The notes under the pieces: generated by a model
Databases searched by the model: none
What the model was told of the DNA's origin: nothing
Seen by the model: the letters and a program-made list of their open reading frames with translations, nothing else
DNA from: a virus
Reading direction: 5' to 3' (one strand)
Virus record (IMG/VR): IMGVR_UViG_3300032562_002808
Location: 1 to 25,351 of that record
Length of the DNA: 25,351 bases
Shown: positions 1-7,426 of the stretch, piece by piece
Position numbering within the stretch: the first letter of the stretch is position 1
How the letters are laid out: each line of letters starts with the position of its first letter
Program-made: the position numbers and the translations under genes

Positions 1-117
1 CGATAACATGCCCTGTAATTCAAGCATTAAGGGCGCAATCTTTGCCAACGTCCCCTTTTTGTATCCCCTGATGGTAATTTTTCCTTTTATGTTTAATTTT
101 TCAGCTGTTTTTTCCAT
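1..117 (-). CDS. Partial phage protein, N-terminal 39 residues
   Basis: An open frame starts at an ATG at 117 and runs off the left edge of the window without a stop. The visible residues begin MEKTAEKLNIKGKITIRGYK and are lysine-rich. No Shine-Dalgarno site precedes the ATG, as in most genes here. It follows the tail hub gene on the same strand after a gap of about 70 bases, so it is probably another tail or downstream structural gene. The KGKITIRGYKKGTL pattern reminds me of short beta-strand proteins encoded after phage tail genes, but that is only an impression. Function is unassigned. Confidence 0.5.
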   Translation of the reverse strand, partial: MEKTAEKLNIKGKITIRGYKKGTLAKIAPLMLELQGMLS

Positions 118-185
118 AAATTTTTAGTGTAGCACACTTCTTTTTTAGACTTCGGAAAATAGTGTGTTATAGTTTTCCGAATCGA

Positions 186-1634
186 TTAATACCAAGTAAA
201 AAGTGACCAGACTATTGCCGGAGTGTATCCGGGTCCCCATTTGTATGGTGGCGGTTCGCAATTTGCGGCCGCCGAGTCTGTTAAATTTAATGTTTCGGTT
301 ATGGCTTGTAAAACTTCTATAATTGTCGAGTCGTCCACCGGGTTGTCCTGATTTTCTTTTTGCAGAATAGTCGCCATTAAGTCCACGAATGTCACCTGAT
401 CTGACCCGTAGGCTTCCACCTGCCATTCAATTTGCGTTGGCGAGTATCCGTTGCCGGTCAGTCGTCTTATCGTCAAGGGTATGTTTGTGTATCCAAGCAG
501 TGTGCTGTTTAACAAAATGGTCTGACCTACTGCCAGTCCGGGTTGCAGGGTGTTGAATTTAACCGTATAAACTGCGTGGCCATACATTGCTATTTCCGCT
601 TGCGCTCTTGCGTGGGCTTCCGGCGTTGTTGTTATTTGTTTGTCTACAATGCTGTCCTGAATTTCTCCGTATGCTGAAATTGCCGCCGAGTCTTGGGCTT
701 GAGCTACAATCGGAATAGTCGCGTTTCCATAAACTACCAGCGATTGTCCGGCAGTCGGTGCTCCGGCTGTAAAAATAATATACCGTCCGGCAGGGTTCCA
801 CAAAACTTGAACCGACGATGGATTAGTAACTTGATTTTCAATTCCAACTGTCTGTATCACTCCATTAAGTTTTACTGTAAAAGCCGAGTCGTTTGCGTAG
901 GTGTAATAAAGTCCGTAACCTTTTTTTACTCCGTCTGTCTGGTAAACATCGTTTGTATTTCCTGCGGTAAATGTCTGCTTTCTATTTCCCCCTATAACCA
1001 CCACGCTGTTTTTCATGTTTGTTAAATCCATATCAATTTCTAAGCTCGGCCATTCAATCATTCCCGAATTGTCATCTATATTAAAAGGTGCTAAAACCTG
1101 CTCGGTTAAGAAAAAATGCACGTCCTTACTCGGGTCAACATACCAATCCCAACCAATCATACTGGCCAGCTTCTGAATGCATTTTGTCACCGGCTCATAA
1201 TTAAATTTAATGCTCGGCACAAGGAAGTTTCCGCGTTGGACGTTTGTATGCGTATATGTGCCATTCGTAAAATTCGCCAAAATGTCAATTATAATATCCG
1301 CCGGGTCCATTTGTGCATAAGTCTTTTTGACGAGCTTGGTGTCCATTTTAAAACTCCAGTCTGTGCAGGTAACCAATACCTCCGGCAATATACCGGCTCC
1401 TCCGGCGATAGTAGTGTCTTTTTCGGTAACCGTTCCGCCAAATATATGCGTGCCGTTTTGATAAACATCAATCTGGTCGTTTAAAGATACGGTCGGGTCT
1501 GATGGGGTTTTATGGATATAAAATTGAACCTTAGATACCTCTTTCGTTAAAACCAAAGTCACCTGCAAACTGTCCCAATGCACGCTGGAAGATATATCTG
1601 TGCCATTTTTTTTGACTTGTAGTGTTGTTGGCAT
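186..1634 (-). CDS. Phage tail hub / baseplate-like protein
   Basis: This 482-residue protein directly follows the tape measure gene, where siphovirus distal-tail or tail-associated (gp27/Tal-like hub) proteins are encoded. The N-terminal 90 residues look like a beta-rich distal-tail domain. Around residues 95-175 the alternating pattern with IIIDILANF and IQKLASMIGWDWYVD resembles gp27-type hub domains, in which a helix precedes the recurring W-x-W/Y-hydrophobic strand. The region near residues 205-225 (DLTNMKNSVVVIGG) and the C-terminal QPGLAVGQTILL and IPLTIRRL segments also recur in phage hub proteins. Its ATG at 1634 is 8 bases from the tape measure stop. It probably closes the tip of the tail tube and carries receptor-binding proteins. 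The family call rests on motif style and position, not a database match. Confidence 0.7.
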   Translation of the reverse strand: MPTTLQVKKNGTDISSSVHWDSLQVTLVLTKEVSKVQFYIHKTPSDPTVSLNDQIDVYQNGTHIFGGTVTEKDTTIAGGAGILPEVLVTCTDWSFKMDTKLVKKTYAQMDPADIIIDILANFTNGTYTHTNVQRGNFLVPSIKFNYEPVTKCIQKLASMIGWDWYVDPSKDVHFFLTEQVLAPFNIDDNSGMIEWPSLEIDMDLTNMKNSVVVIGGNRKQTFTAGNTNDVYQTDGVKKGYGLYYTYANDSAFTVKLNGVIQTVGIENQVTNPSSVQVLWNPAGRYIIFTAGAPTAGQSLVVYGNATIPIVAQAQDSAAISAYGEIQDSIVDKQITTTPEAHARAQAEIAMYGHAVYTVKFNTLQPGLAVGQTILLNSTLLGYTNIPLTIRRLTGNGYSPTQIEWQVEAYGSDQVTFVDLMATILQKENQDNPVDDSTIIEVLQAITETLNLTDSAAANCEPPPYKWGPGYTPAIVWSLFTWY

Positions 1635-1642
1635 TTCATTTT

Positions 1643-3397
1643 TTAATAAGTCCTCAGCTTGTTCGATTTGTTTATCTCTCTTGCCATCTGGTTGAAAAGT
1701 TTGCGCGTGCTGTTAGGGTCGGTAAATTGTCCGCCATTTATTATAATGGTTACCCCGCCACCGCCTCCGTATCCTCCGCCTCCGCTCAACGGCACAACGG
1801 CTTCCGGTCCGGCTTCTCCAATTAAAGCCAAAGTCGGGCTGTTTACTATTCCGCCCGATGCCAAATGGATTGAAGTTAAAGCTCCTAATGCGGAGCTTAG
1901 CCCTGAGCTGACACCTTTTGTCGCCGAGCTTACCACGCTTCCTATCGAGTTAGCCACGTTCATTAAAGGCTGTATTAAATTACTGACAAAGCTGATCAGG
2001 TTTTGGAATCCCGATTTTATTCCGTTAATAATGTTGTCAAAAGTTTGTTTAATCCCACCCCATATTGCGGTAAAGAAATCGCTCATATTCTGCCACAAAG
2101 TATTCCAAGCTCCACTCAGCCATTCAAATGCCGGCTTCAAAAAGTTCTGCACGTCAGTCCAAACCTTAACCACAGTATCTTTTACTTGTTGCCAATGCGT
2201 AACCATCAAAACTATAATTGCTATCACCGCGACAATGGCGGCGATAATCAAAATAATCGGGTTGGCGGCTAAAAAGTCCAAGGCTGTGCCAAAGGCACCC
2301 ACAACCATCGAACCTATTTTCAATAAAGATATAAAAGAAGAAACTATCTGTGCCACACCGGCAATCGCACCGGCCAGCAGACCTACCGCGGCCAAAGTCC
2401 CCATTATTCCTGCCGTCAAATTTGGATGTGCCTTTGCCAAATCATTTATTGTCTGAAGCACCGGCTCTAAGGCTTTTAAAACATTGGTCAAAGCCGGGAC
2501 AAGCGTATTCCCAAATGTCACGCTCAGCTCGTTTGTTTCTGCGGCCGCTATTTTCATTTGTCTGTCCAAATCCTGAGACATTTTTTTCGCGTCTCCGCCA
2601 AATCTCTGGTTTAATATTTCCAAAGCTTCCATCTGAGTCAGATTGTCCTTTGCGGTTATGCCCACGCTCTTTAAGGCCATGCTCATCTGTCCGTTATAAA
2701 TCTTGGAGACTGCTGTGGCGGCCGCTCCCAGCTCCATGTGTTTTCCCACAGCCAAATCCATAGCAGTCGATAAGGCCTGCGTTGATTGCTGAGTAGTAAG
2801 TCCGGCTTGGCTGAATGCTGTCAGGGCGTTGTATGTATCGGTCATTGTAAATCCGAGATCAACGTTCTTTTCAGCCAGTCCGGTAAATGATTTTACCGTT
2901 TGCTCCACGTTCATCGACACCGCCGCCATCCTGCCATTTATGGTGTCCAACTGTTGTTGCAACTTGTCGTCTGTCTGGTTAAGTTTATCAACCTGAGACG
3001 TATAATCCGCCCATGATATTTTTCCCCTGTCCACCTCGCTGGTCAGTTTTGTTATCTTAGCTTGGTTTGCTTCTATCTGGTCTGTCAGTCTTTTTTTCTG
3101 GTCGGCTACCGTTGAGTCTGCGTTTCCGGATGCTATGGCGGCATCTTTTTCGTTCTGCAAGGTCACCGTCAAAAGTTCCAATGCGCTATCCTGCTCAGAC
3201 GCGGCGTTTACCATCAAACCTATCGGTGCCAATATCGCCACAGACATCAAGCCAAACGTATTCCTTACGTCGTCGGCTGATTTTTTTACGCTGTCCAAAG
3301 ACTTGGCAGTGTTCTGCATATTGCCTCCCATCTGTTGCAATGCCGACGAGGCATTATCCACCAGCGATGCGACTATTTGTAGATTTGTGTCTGCCAT
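1643..3397 (-). CDS. Tail tape measure protein
   Basis: The tape measure protein sets tail length and is ejected with the DNA. The 584-residue protein shows the usual order: a helical, coiled-coil-rich N-terminal half with long heptad-like stretches (residues 75-160); an alanine-rich region; two hydrophobic segments (about 327-359 and 380-399); a tryptophan-containing amphipathic region (402-470); and the tape measure C-terminal signature ASGGIV (513-518) followed by GEAGPEAVVPL (527-537) and a glycine-rich run. At under 600 residues it is short, so the tail should be short for a siphovirus. Its ATG at 3397 is only 3 bases from the -35 box of the divergent moron, and the leader has no Shine-Dalgarno site. 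The chaperone genes that normally sit next to it are displaced by the moron. Confidence 0.93.
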   Translation of the reverse strand: MADTNLQIVASLVDNASSALQQMGGNMQNTAKSLDSVKKSADDVRNTFGLMSVAILAPIGLMVNAASEQDSALELLTVTLQNEKDAAIASGNADSTVADQKKRLTDQIEANQAKITKLTSEVDRGKISWADYTSQVDKLNQTDDKLQQQLDTINGRMAAVSMNVEQTVKSFTGLAEKNVDLGFTMTDTYNALTAFSQAGLTTQQSTQALSTAMDLAVGKHMELGAAATAVSKIYNGQMSMALKSVGITAKDNLTQMEALEILNQRFGGDAKKMSQDLDRQMKIAAAETNELSVTFGNTLVPALTNVLKALEPVLQTINDLAKAHPNLTAGIMGTLAAVGLLAGAIAGVAQIVSSFISLLKIGSMVVGAFGTALDFLAANPIILIIAAIVAVIAIIVLMVTHWQQVKDTVVKVWTDVQNFLKPAFEWLSGAWNTLWQNMSDFFTAIWGGIKQTFDNIINGIKSGFQNLISFVSNLIQPLMNVANSIGSVVSSATKGVSSGLSSALGALTSIHLASGGIVNSPTLALIGEAGPEAVVPLSGGGGYGGGGGVTIIINGGQFTDPNSTRKLFNQMAREINKSNKLRTY

Positions 3398-3400
3398 AAC

Positions 3401-3428
3401 TTGACAACTATTTTAAATTATGTAAAGT
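3401..3428 (+). promoter_or_regulatory. Sigma70-type promoter of the moron gene
   Basis: A perfect -35 hexamer TTGACA (3401-3406) is followed after 16 bases by TAAAGT (3423-3428), a 4/6 match to TATAAT. The sequence between is A/T-rich. It lies immediately upstream of the only rightward gene and directly abuts the start of the leftward tape measure gene. The TTG of this -35 box is also the first possible start codon of the open frame, but its use as a promoter is the simpler reading. Confidence 0.6.
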
Positions 3429-3457
3429 TAATGTATATTATTAAAATTATAAAAAAT

Positions 3458-3991
3458 ATGTTGGATATAATATTTTTTGCTCTTGCCGGTTTATTTTTAA
3501 TATTAGCTATCGTAGGCGGAGTAAAACCGGAGCTGTTTAAAGATAAAAAAGGCGGTGTTGCGGATAAAAAACAAATCATAACTGGGTTTACTACCTTTGC
3601 CGTAATCTTATTTATTTTAGGAGCTGTTTTTACCCCGTCAGATAATTCTTCTAAAAAAATAGCGCAGATGGATATGTCTATTAAGCAGGTTACCTCTATG
3701 GAAGCTTTTAAAGATGACCCCAATGCAGCCGGCGGATGGGTCTTTGCTATCAAAAATAATAATTCCTTTGAATGGAAAGACTGCGATTTGAAACTTAACG
3801 ACACCTACAATAATCACTTAGACTCTATAAATATTCCAAAAGATAAAAATGATTTTGTTTATCTTTATGAAAGCAGTTTCTACAAAACAGACGGGATACC
3901 TTTCAATCCAATTTCTCAAAGACCATTAAAGCTAAGCATTTGTTGCAACACTCCGACAATCGATTGCTATGTGGGAGGCTGGACTAATTAG
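3458..3991 (+). CDS. Two-helix membrane protein, moron-like, sole plus-strand gene
   Basis: The frame is open from 3401 (TTG); ATGs occur at 3431 and 3458. I chose 3458 because it places a hydrophobic segment (MLDIIFFALAGLFLILAIVGG) at the N-terminus and leaves room for the upstream promoter. The 177-residue product has two membrane segments, at residues 1-21 and about 43-59, joined by a charged KPELFKDKKGG loop, then a roughly 115-residue soluble C-terminal domain with two adjacent cysteines near the end. It is transcribed against all neighbouring genes and has its own promoter and terminator, the definition of a moron. A role in altering the host envelope or excluding other phages is possible because of its membrane topology, but this is inference. 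No family was recognised. Confidence 0.75.
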   Translation: MLDIIFFALAGLFLILAIVGGVKPELFKDKKGGVADKKQIITGFTTFAVILFILGAVFTPSDNSSKKIAQMDMSIKQVTSMEAFKDDPNAAGGWVFAIKNNNSFEWKDCDLKLNDTYNNHLDSINIPKDKNDFVYLYESSFYKTDGIPFNPISQRPLKLSICCNTPTIDCYVGGWTN

Positions 3992-4499
3992 CCACCCTGA
4001 TCCCTTTTAATTTTCTCTGCCTCACTGCTTAAATATGCAGTGAGGTTTTGTATTAACCAAAGTGGCTGGTCTCTAAATTCTTGGTGCGTCCATTTCATCT
4101 CTCGACATAAAATGGTTTCAATCATAATCTCCGGATATTCCAACGTTCCATGAAAATTAAAATATCTGTCCCAAGCGGCGGCTACTTCGCCGTCGGAAAA
4201 CCCGCTTTGAAAATTTCAATTGATGCCTGCTGGATTACAAATGCCTCTGCTGACGGCAAATCAAGGATATTCTCAATCACTTTTTCTGTTTTGTCGTCCA
4301 TGGAAACCACAACTGCCCTCATGACCTCTGTTGTAAATTCCATCGCCAAACCTATCGGCAAGTTGGCTGTATTTATCGAGCTGATGTCTTTTAAGCTCTC
4401 TTTTTTTGTTATAGAGTTTGTTTCGCGCTGGGTCAGGTATGTTTTTAAAACTACCTTATGCCCTCCCGGAGTTTCGATTGTTTTTGTTTCTCTTTCCAT
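3988..4499 (-). CDS. Tail assembly chaperone GT, made by -1 frameshift
   Basis: The 0-frame gene (4499-4182) contains the heptamer GGGTTTT at 4203-4197 on the minus strand, in the phase G GGT TTT required for tandem -1 slippage, 4 sense codons before its TAG stop. After slippage the next codon is TCC (4197-4195) and the frame stays open for about 70 codons (for example EYPEIMIETILC, REMKWTHQEFRDQPLW and LTAYLSSEAEKIKRDQGG) to a TAA at 3988-3990. This extension has no suitable start codon of its own near its beginning. G and GT proteins produced in this way bind tape measure protein before tail assembly in lambda and many siphoviruses. The GT stop overlaps the stop of the convergent moron with a 1-base offset. 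Confidence 0.82.
4020..4049 (+). terminator. Rho-independent terminator of the moron
   Basis: A perfect 9-bp stem CCTCACTGC / GCAGTGAGG (4020-4028 with 4037-4045) encloses an 8-base loop and is followed by TTTTGTATT on the plus strand. It sits 29 bases after the moron stop codon. On the minus strand the stem is followed by CAGAGAAAATT, so it should not stop leftward transcription. The same bases encode the -1 frame extension of the tail chaperone on the minus strand. Confidence 0.8.
4182..4499 (-). CDS. Tail assembly chaperone G (0-frame product)
   Basis: This 105-residue protein begins MERETKTIETPGGHKVVLKT and is followed by a helical region, the usual shape of a G-type tail chaperone. It lies downstream of the tail tube gene and upstream of the tape measure. 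The frame can be opened further to a TTG at 4529, but that codon lies inside a strong hairpin, so the ATG at 4499 is preferred. The start is preceded by AACAAAT rather than a Shine-Dalgarno site, and by the double dyad described separately. The stop (4182-4184) is read only when ribosomes do not slip at 4203-4197. Confidence 0.85.
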   Translation of the reverse strand: MERETKTIETPGGHKVVLKTYLTQRETNSITKKESLKDISSINTANLPIGLAMEFTTEVMRAVVVSMDDKTEKVIENILDLPSAEAFVIQQASIEIFKAGFPTAK

Positions 4500-4503
4500 A
4501 TTT

Positions 4504-4543
4504 GTTAGACGGGCGCTGGTGTCTAACAAGCTCCAGCGCCCGT
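4504..4543 (-). promoter_or_regulatory. Interleaved inverted repeats in front of the tail chaperone
   Basis: On the minus strand an 11-bp perfect stem (4543-4533 with 4519-4509, core GGGCGCTGG / CCAGCGCCC) has the heptamer GTTAGAC (4527-4521) in its loop. That heptamer is complementary to GTCTAAC (4510-4504), 4 bases before the ATG. The arrangement is a-b-a'-b'. No spacer separates the 3' arm of stem one from the partner of stem two, so the two helices are more likely alternatives than a full pseudoknot. No U-run follows, so it is not an intrinsic terminator. Confidence 0.7.
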
Positions 4544-4560
4544 TGTTAGATAAATAATAC

Positions 4561-5556
4561 TTAGTAAGTAGCGTTTGTATTCGTCAGAATTGCTTTGATC
4601 ATCAAAGCATCTGTCAGCGAATATGCGCCGGTGAATTTGACTGTCTGGTAAACCAATTCTTTCGGTGTTCTCTTTACCGATATTTCAGTAAAGAATGCCT
4701 TTGCCAAGCTGACGTTCAATTCAGGATGGCTTGGGACTGTTCCGATATTTACATCGGTGTTTTTTACATCGATAGAAATGGCTTTGTAAGTATTCGCCAA
4801 TGAGGCTGTTTTAAAATCAGCCTCGCTTTGGAATATAGCCTCAATTGTCCCCTCCACTTTAAATTCCTTGTTTAGGAAGTCGCGCGGAGATGTACTGCCA
4901 AGGACATCGTCATCGTCTGTGTTTTGGTCTGCGGTCAGCTTCAACGATTTTACGCCGATCGTTGTGCCTCCCGACAAGCCTGCATAAGATGATGCGACCT
5001 TGAAAGTCACATATTGCGGGACAAACCTGTTTTCAGCCGTTTGGACCGGCGTTAAAGAAGAAATCTGGACCCCCTTTTGACCTTTTAAAGTAAAAGAGAT
5101 TTCCAAAAACTTCTTTAATGCAAATTCAATGTCCATCTTTGTCACGACTGCGTTAGCATGCGAATAGTCCTGACCGCTTAATGGGTCGTGGACATACGCG
5201 GACAAAGATTGGTGCTGTACAGATTGAGCGACTGTAAAAGAATGGTCATAGACTGTCGTTTCTCCGGAGTGTGCTGCGACAGAATATCCGCCGAGCAGTG
5301 AGTACAAAAGCAATCCCAAGCTGTTATCAACCAAGGGCATTTTTACCGTTCCCTCTGCCCAATTTTTGACTCTTGTTTGGTTTGCGTTATCCTCAATTAC
5401 TCCGTATACTTCCACGTCTTTGACGTTTTCGTATTTTTCCTGCAAGTCTAATTCCGACCATGCTAAATAATAGCTTGGTGTCGCCGGGGATGTTCCCCTT
5501 ACCGATTCTTTTACTATTCCGAATTGTACTTGTCGTCCTATTCCTTTTTGTGACAT
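4561..5556 (-). CDS. Major tail tube protein
   Basis: The 331-residue protein is rich in beta strands with few cysteines and lies between a tail terminator-like gene and the tail chaperones, the standard place for the tail tube protein. N-terminal features such as GRQVQFGIVKESVRG, the repeated F/Y-x-hydrophobic strand patterns and the segment GTVKMPLVDNSLGLLLYSLLGG resemble tail-tube-family proteins that polymerise as hexameric rings. Near the C-terminus VYQTVKFTGAYS resembles the last strands of that fold. The ATG at 5556 follows an A-rich leader (AACAAATAAAAAC) with no Shine-Dalgarno sequence. As the most abundant tail protein it should be strongly expressed, so the leader is worth comparing with others. 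Confidence 0.8.
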   Translation of the reverse strand: MSQKGIGRQVQFGIVKESVRGTSPATPSYYLAWSELDLQEKYENVKDVEVYGVIEDNANQTRVKNWAEGTVKMPLVDNSLGLLLYSLLGGYSVAAHSGETTVYDHSFTVAQSVQHQSLSAYVHDPLSGQDYSHANAVVTKMDIEFALKKFLEISFTLKGQKGVQISSLTPVQTAENRFVPQYVTFKVASSYAGLSGGTTIGVKSLKLTADQNTDDDDVLGSTSPRDFLNKEFKVEGTIEAIFQSEADFKTASLANTYKAISIDVKNTDVNIGTVPSHPELNVSLAKAFFTEISVKRTPKELVYQTVKFTGAYSLTDALMIKAILTNTNATY

Positions 5557-5560
5557 GTTT

Positions 5561-5659
5561 TTATTTGTTAATTATTTTTAATTTTTTGCTTTTAAAACGA
5601 CCTTTTGTTTTTATCGATTTGCTTCCTTGCATGCTTTTGTTTTTATGTTTTTTAATCAT
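5561..5659 (-). CDS. Very basic 32-residue ORF
   Basis: This tiny frame starts at an ATG 2 bases after the stop of the tail terminator gene and ends 4 bases before the tail tube start, so it fills the gap exactly. The peptide begins MIKKHKNKSMQGSKSIKTKG, and about half of its residues are lysine or arginine. The tight spacing supports translation, but A/T-rich DNA on this strand easily yields lysine codons, so it could be leader sequence. No function can be given; a nucleic-acid-binding or regulatory leader peptide is possible. Confidence 0.35.
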   Translation of the reverse strand: MIKKHKNKSMQGSKSIKTKGRFKSKKLKIINK

Positions 5660-5661
5660 TT

Positions 5662-6108
5662 TTAATCGCCAAGCTGGTAGATTGCCTTGGCATTTACTAA
5701 TATTGATGTGCAAATGTATACTTTGTCGCCGGATATAACTTTGCCGGTCACGCTTTCTACGGGCAATATGCCTCCAACTGCTGTGCCTCCGGCTGTAAAA
5801 TCTGTGTCTAAAGCGTTTAATATCGCGTCCAGCACGTCCTCAACGTCCGAATCTCCGGTCATATTCTCGGCTTTTTGCATAATGAAAACCTGAAATTGGT
5901 ATGTCCTGATGTTGTTTTGGTTGTCTGCCGCGTCTGATTTCACCTCTCCCGGGCCTATAATCGCCACCGGAAACTTGGCAATGTCCATGGAATATACGTC
6001 TGGTTTTGTCCATTCTATCGAGTCAACCTCACCTAAAATGCCATCATCTATCAATGCCTCCAAGTCCGATATTATTTTTTCTTTAATTGGCGATGCTAAG
6101 CTTTTCAT
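5662..6108 (-). CDS. Tail terminator / tail completion-like protein
   Basis: The 148-residue protein starts with a helix (IKEKIISDLEALIDDG), then strand-rich segments (IEWTKPDVYSMDIAKFPVAIIGPGEV), a strand YQFQVFIMQK and a helix DVEDVLDAILNAL. This is the alpha/beta arrangement of gpU/gp9-type tail terminator proteins, which form a ring at the top of the tail tube. It lies between an HK97 gp10-like gene and the tail tube, as expected. Its ATG (6108) overlaps the stop of the gp10-like gene by four bases (ATGA type), indicating coupled translation. The assignment is by length, secondary-structure pattern and position. Confidence 0.7.
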   Translation of the reverse strand: MKSLASPIKEKIISDLEALIDDGILGEVDSIEWTKPDVYSMDIAKFPVAIIGPGEVKSDAADNQNNIRTYQFQVFIMQKAENMTGDSDVEDVLDAILNALDTDFTAGGTAVGGILPVESVTGKVISGDKVYICTSILVNAKAIYQLGD

Positions 6109-6578
6109 TTTGTTTGTTCTGAAATTTTTTCTGTTATTTTTTCCAATGCTTGCTCAAAGTATCCCTGTATTCTCGGCGTAGCTTCCTCGGCTATGCGTTC
6201 CATAAAAGGATTTGGTTTTGTCCCGGGATGGTGGACATATTTTACTACCGGTCCGTCATCTCCCCCCCAATGCAACGCTTTTTTAACTTTCGGGAATATC
6301 ATGTGTGGTGCTGTGCCGAATTCCACGAATGCTGCATAATTTACCAATGGCGACCAAGTGAATTTCATCGGCTCCTGCAATCCCTTCCAGTTATTCAGCT
6401 TCAACAAGTTTCCTGTTTTGTGCGGAACGTTACTTGGATTGGTTGCGTTGGCTAACGCTATCTTTGAATTCAGGAATGCCCAGTCAAACTGTGTTTTTGC
6501 AACGTCCGGTGCTTGATGAAATGCGTTCATTAAGGCTTGCAGGTTCGGTATGGTTATTGAAAATGTTGTATCTGCCAT
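6105..6578 (-). CDS. HK97 gp10-like neck / head-tail component
   Basis: The 157-residue protein carries the typical sequence of the HK97 gp10 family: a helical N-terminus, PHKTGNLLKL (residues ~52-61), then VNYAAFVEFGTAPHMIFPKVKKAL and HHPGTKPNPFMERI followed by a C-terminal helix. These glycine-, histidine- and proline-bearing motifs are the family hallmark. The protein joins connector and tail during virion assembly. A G7 run (plus-strand C7 at 6262-6268) is within the WGGD codons. The gene ends in a four-base overlap with the tail terminator gene and begins 3 bases after the connector gene ends. Confidence 0.85.
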   Translation of the reverse strand: MADTTFSITIPNLQALMNAFHQAPDVAKTQFDWAFLNSKIALANATNPSNVPHKTGNLLKLNNWKGLQEPMKFTWSPLVNYAAFVEFGTAPHMIFPKVKKALHWGGDDGPVVKYVHHPGTKPNPFMERIAEEATPRIQGYFEQALEKITEKISEQTK

Positions 6579-6581
6579 GGT

Positions 6582-7415
6582 CTACATTATTGTAGGCACT
6601 CGGCGGTAACGCTTAATCGTGTCCAAATCTTGCTGATCTAACTGCCTGTCGTATCTGACTACTGTGCTTTCCAAACTCTGTTCGCTTTTACCTGCCTGTT
6701 CTCTACGTTTAAATTGTCTTATTACAATGTTTTCGCAGGTTCTCGTAATGTCTGCCGGCAATGTATGGGTTAATCCGTCTCCGGCGTTTTTCCAGTTTAT
6801 TAAATATCCTGCCCAATAATCCCCTTTCACTGTATTGTTAAAAATTGATGACATCCATCCGTAAATCCTGACTATTCCGGCTTTTGCGTCATCTACCGTC
6901 TCAAACTGTGGCGGAAAGAAGCTTGTCCAGTTCGGCTGGTCCGGTGTGCCGGCTCTGTATTGCAAACTGGTCAATCCGTTTATAAATATGTGTGCGTCTG
7001 TGCTGTTGAATATGAAGTTATTGCTTATGGTTATTACTGAGCCTGTTACGTCTGTTATTTTTGTGCCGGGAAGTATTCCGTCTCCGTAAATCGGCATACC
7101 TTTTTGGACTCCGTTTACGTTATTTAAAGTCACTGTGTTTTGTCCGCCGACGATTGTGACTATGTCTGTTAAAAAGAAAACCGGAGCGTGTCTTAGCATT
7201 CTGAATTTCTGTTTTGAACCCCATTGCGAGAATTGCTCTGAAATGTAAAAAGTCATCGCAAACCTGCGGTTGCATTCCTGCTCTAAATATTCGGTCACTG
7301 CGTTAATCTCGCGCTGTAATATAACGTCAAAATTAGAGTTGTCTAATCCAGGGATTAATGCCTTAACGCGGTCTAACGTCGTCAAAGCGTAGGGGAGTAA
7401 TTGAGCTTCTGGCAT
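6582..7415 (-). CDS. Head-tail connector protein with inserted beta domain
   Basis: The N-terminal part (LDRVKALIPGLDNSNFDVILQ, then INAVTEYLEQECNRRF) matches gp6/gp15-type connectors, which are helical adaptor proteins sitting under the portal. From about residue 95 to 145 there is a beta-rich stretch with MPIYGDGILPGTKITDVTGS and ITISNN. This pattern occurs in phage structural proteins as a small repeated beta element, so it looks like an inserted domain. The C-terminal part (TLPADITRTCENIVIRQFKRR) is helical again. At 277 residues it is longer than the usual connector of 100-200 residues, explained by the insertion. Confidence 0.75.
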   Translation of the reverse strand: MPEAQLLPYALTTLDRVKALIPGLDNSNFDVILQREINAVTEYLEQECNRRFAMTFYISEQFSQWGSKQKFRMLRHAPVFFLTDIVTIVGGQNTVTLNNVNGVQKGMPIYGDGILPGTKITDVTGSVITISNNFIFNSTDAHIFINGLTSLQYRAGTPDQPNWTSFFPPQFETVDDAKAGIVRIYGWMSSIFNNTVKGDYWAGYLINWKNAGDGLTHTLPADITRTCENIVIRQFKRREQAGKSEQSLESTVVRYDRQLDQQDLDTIKRYRRVPTIM

Positions 7416-7426
7416 TTTGGTATTGT

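Noticed and set aside
1659-2456. Long plus-strand open frame (265 residues) opposite the tape measure gene
   Set aside because: It is the antisense shadow of the tape measure coding region, with low-complexity proline/isoleucine composition and no recognisable domain.
3401-3403. TTG as start codon of the moron
   Set aside because: The TTG is the beginning of a perfect -35 hexamer TTGACA; an internal ATG gives a sensible membrane protein start.
4527-4529. TTG at 4529 as start of the tail chaperone
   Set aside because: It lies within the strong hairpin and its extra residues are encoded by the hairpin arms; ATG 4499 gives a normal protein.
4509-4543. Strong hairpin as an intrinsic terminator after the tail tube gene
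   Set aside because: No U-run follows on either strand; on the minus strand the chaperone start follows at once.
4150-4557. Plus-strand frame of 135 residues opposite the tail chaperone
   Set aside because: Fully antisense to the chaperone and its frameshift extension, whose coding evidence is strong; no promoter or start signal.
6262-6268. C7 run in the gp10-like gene as a phase-variable tract
   Set aside because: The gene is intact across it and the motifs on both sides are in one frame; such a gene should not be switched off.
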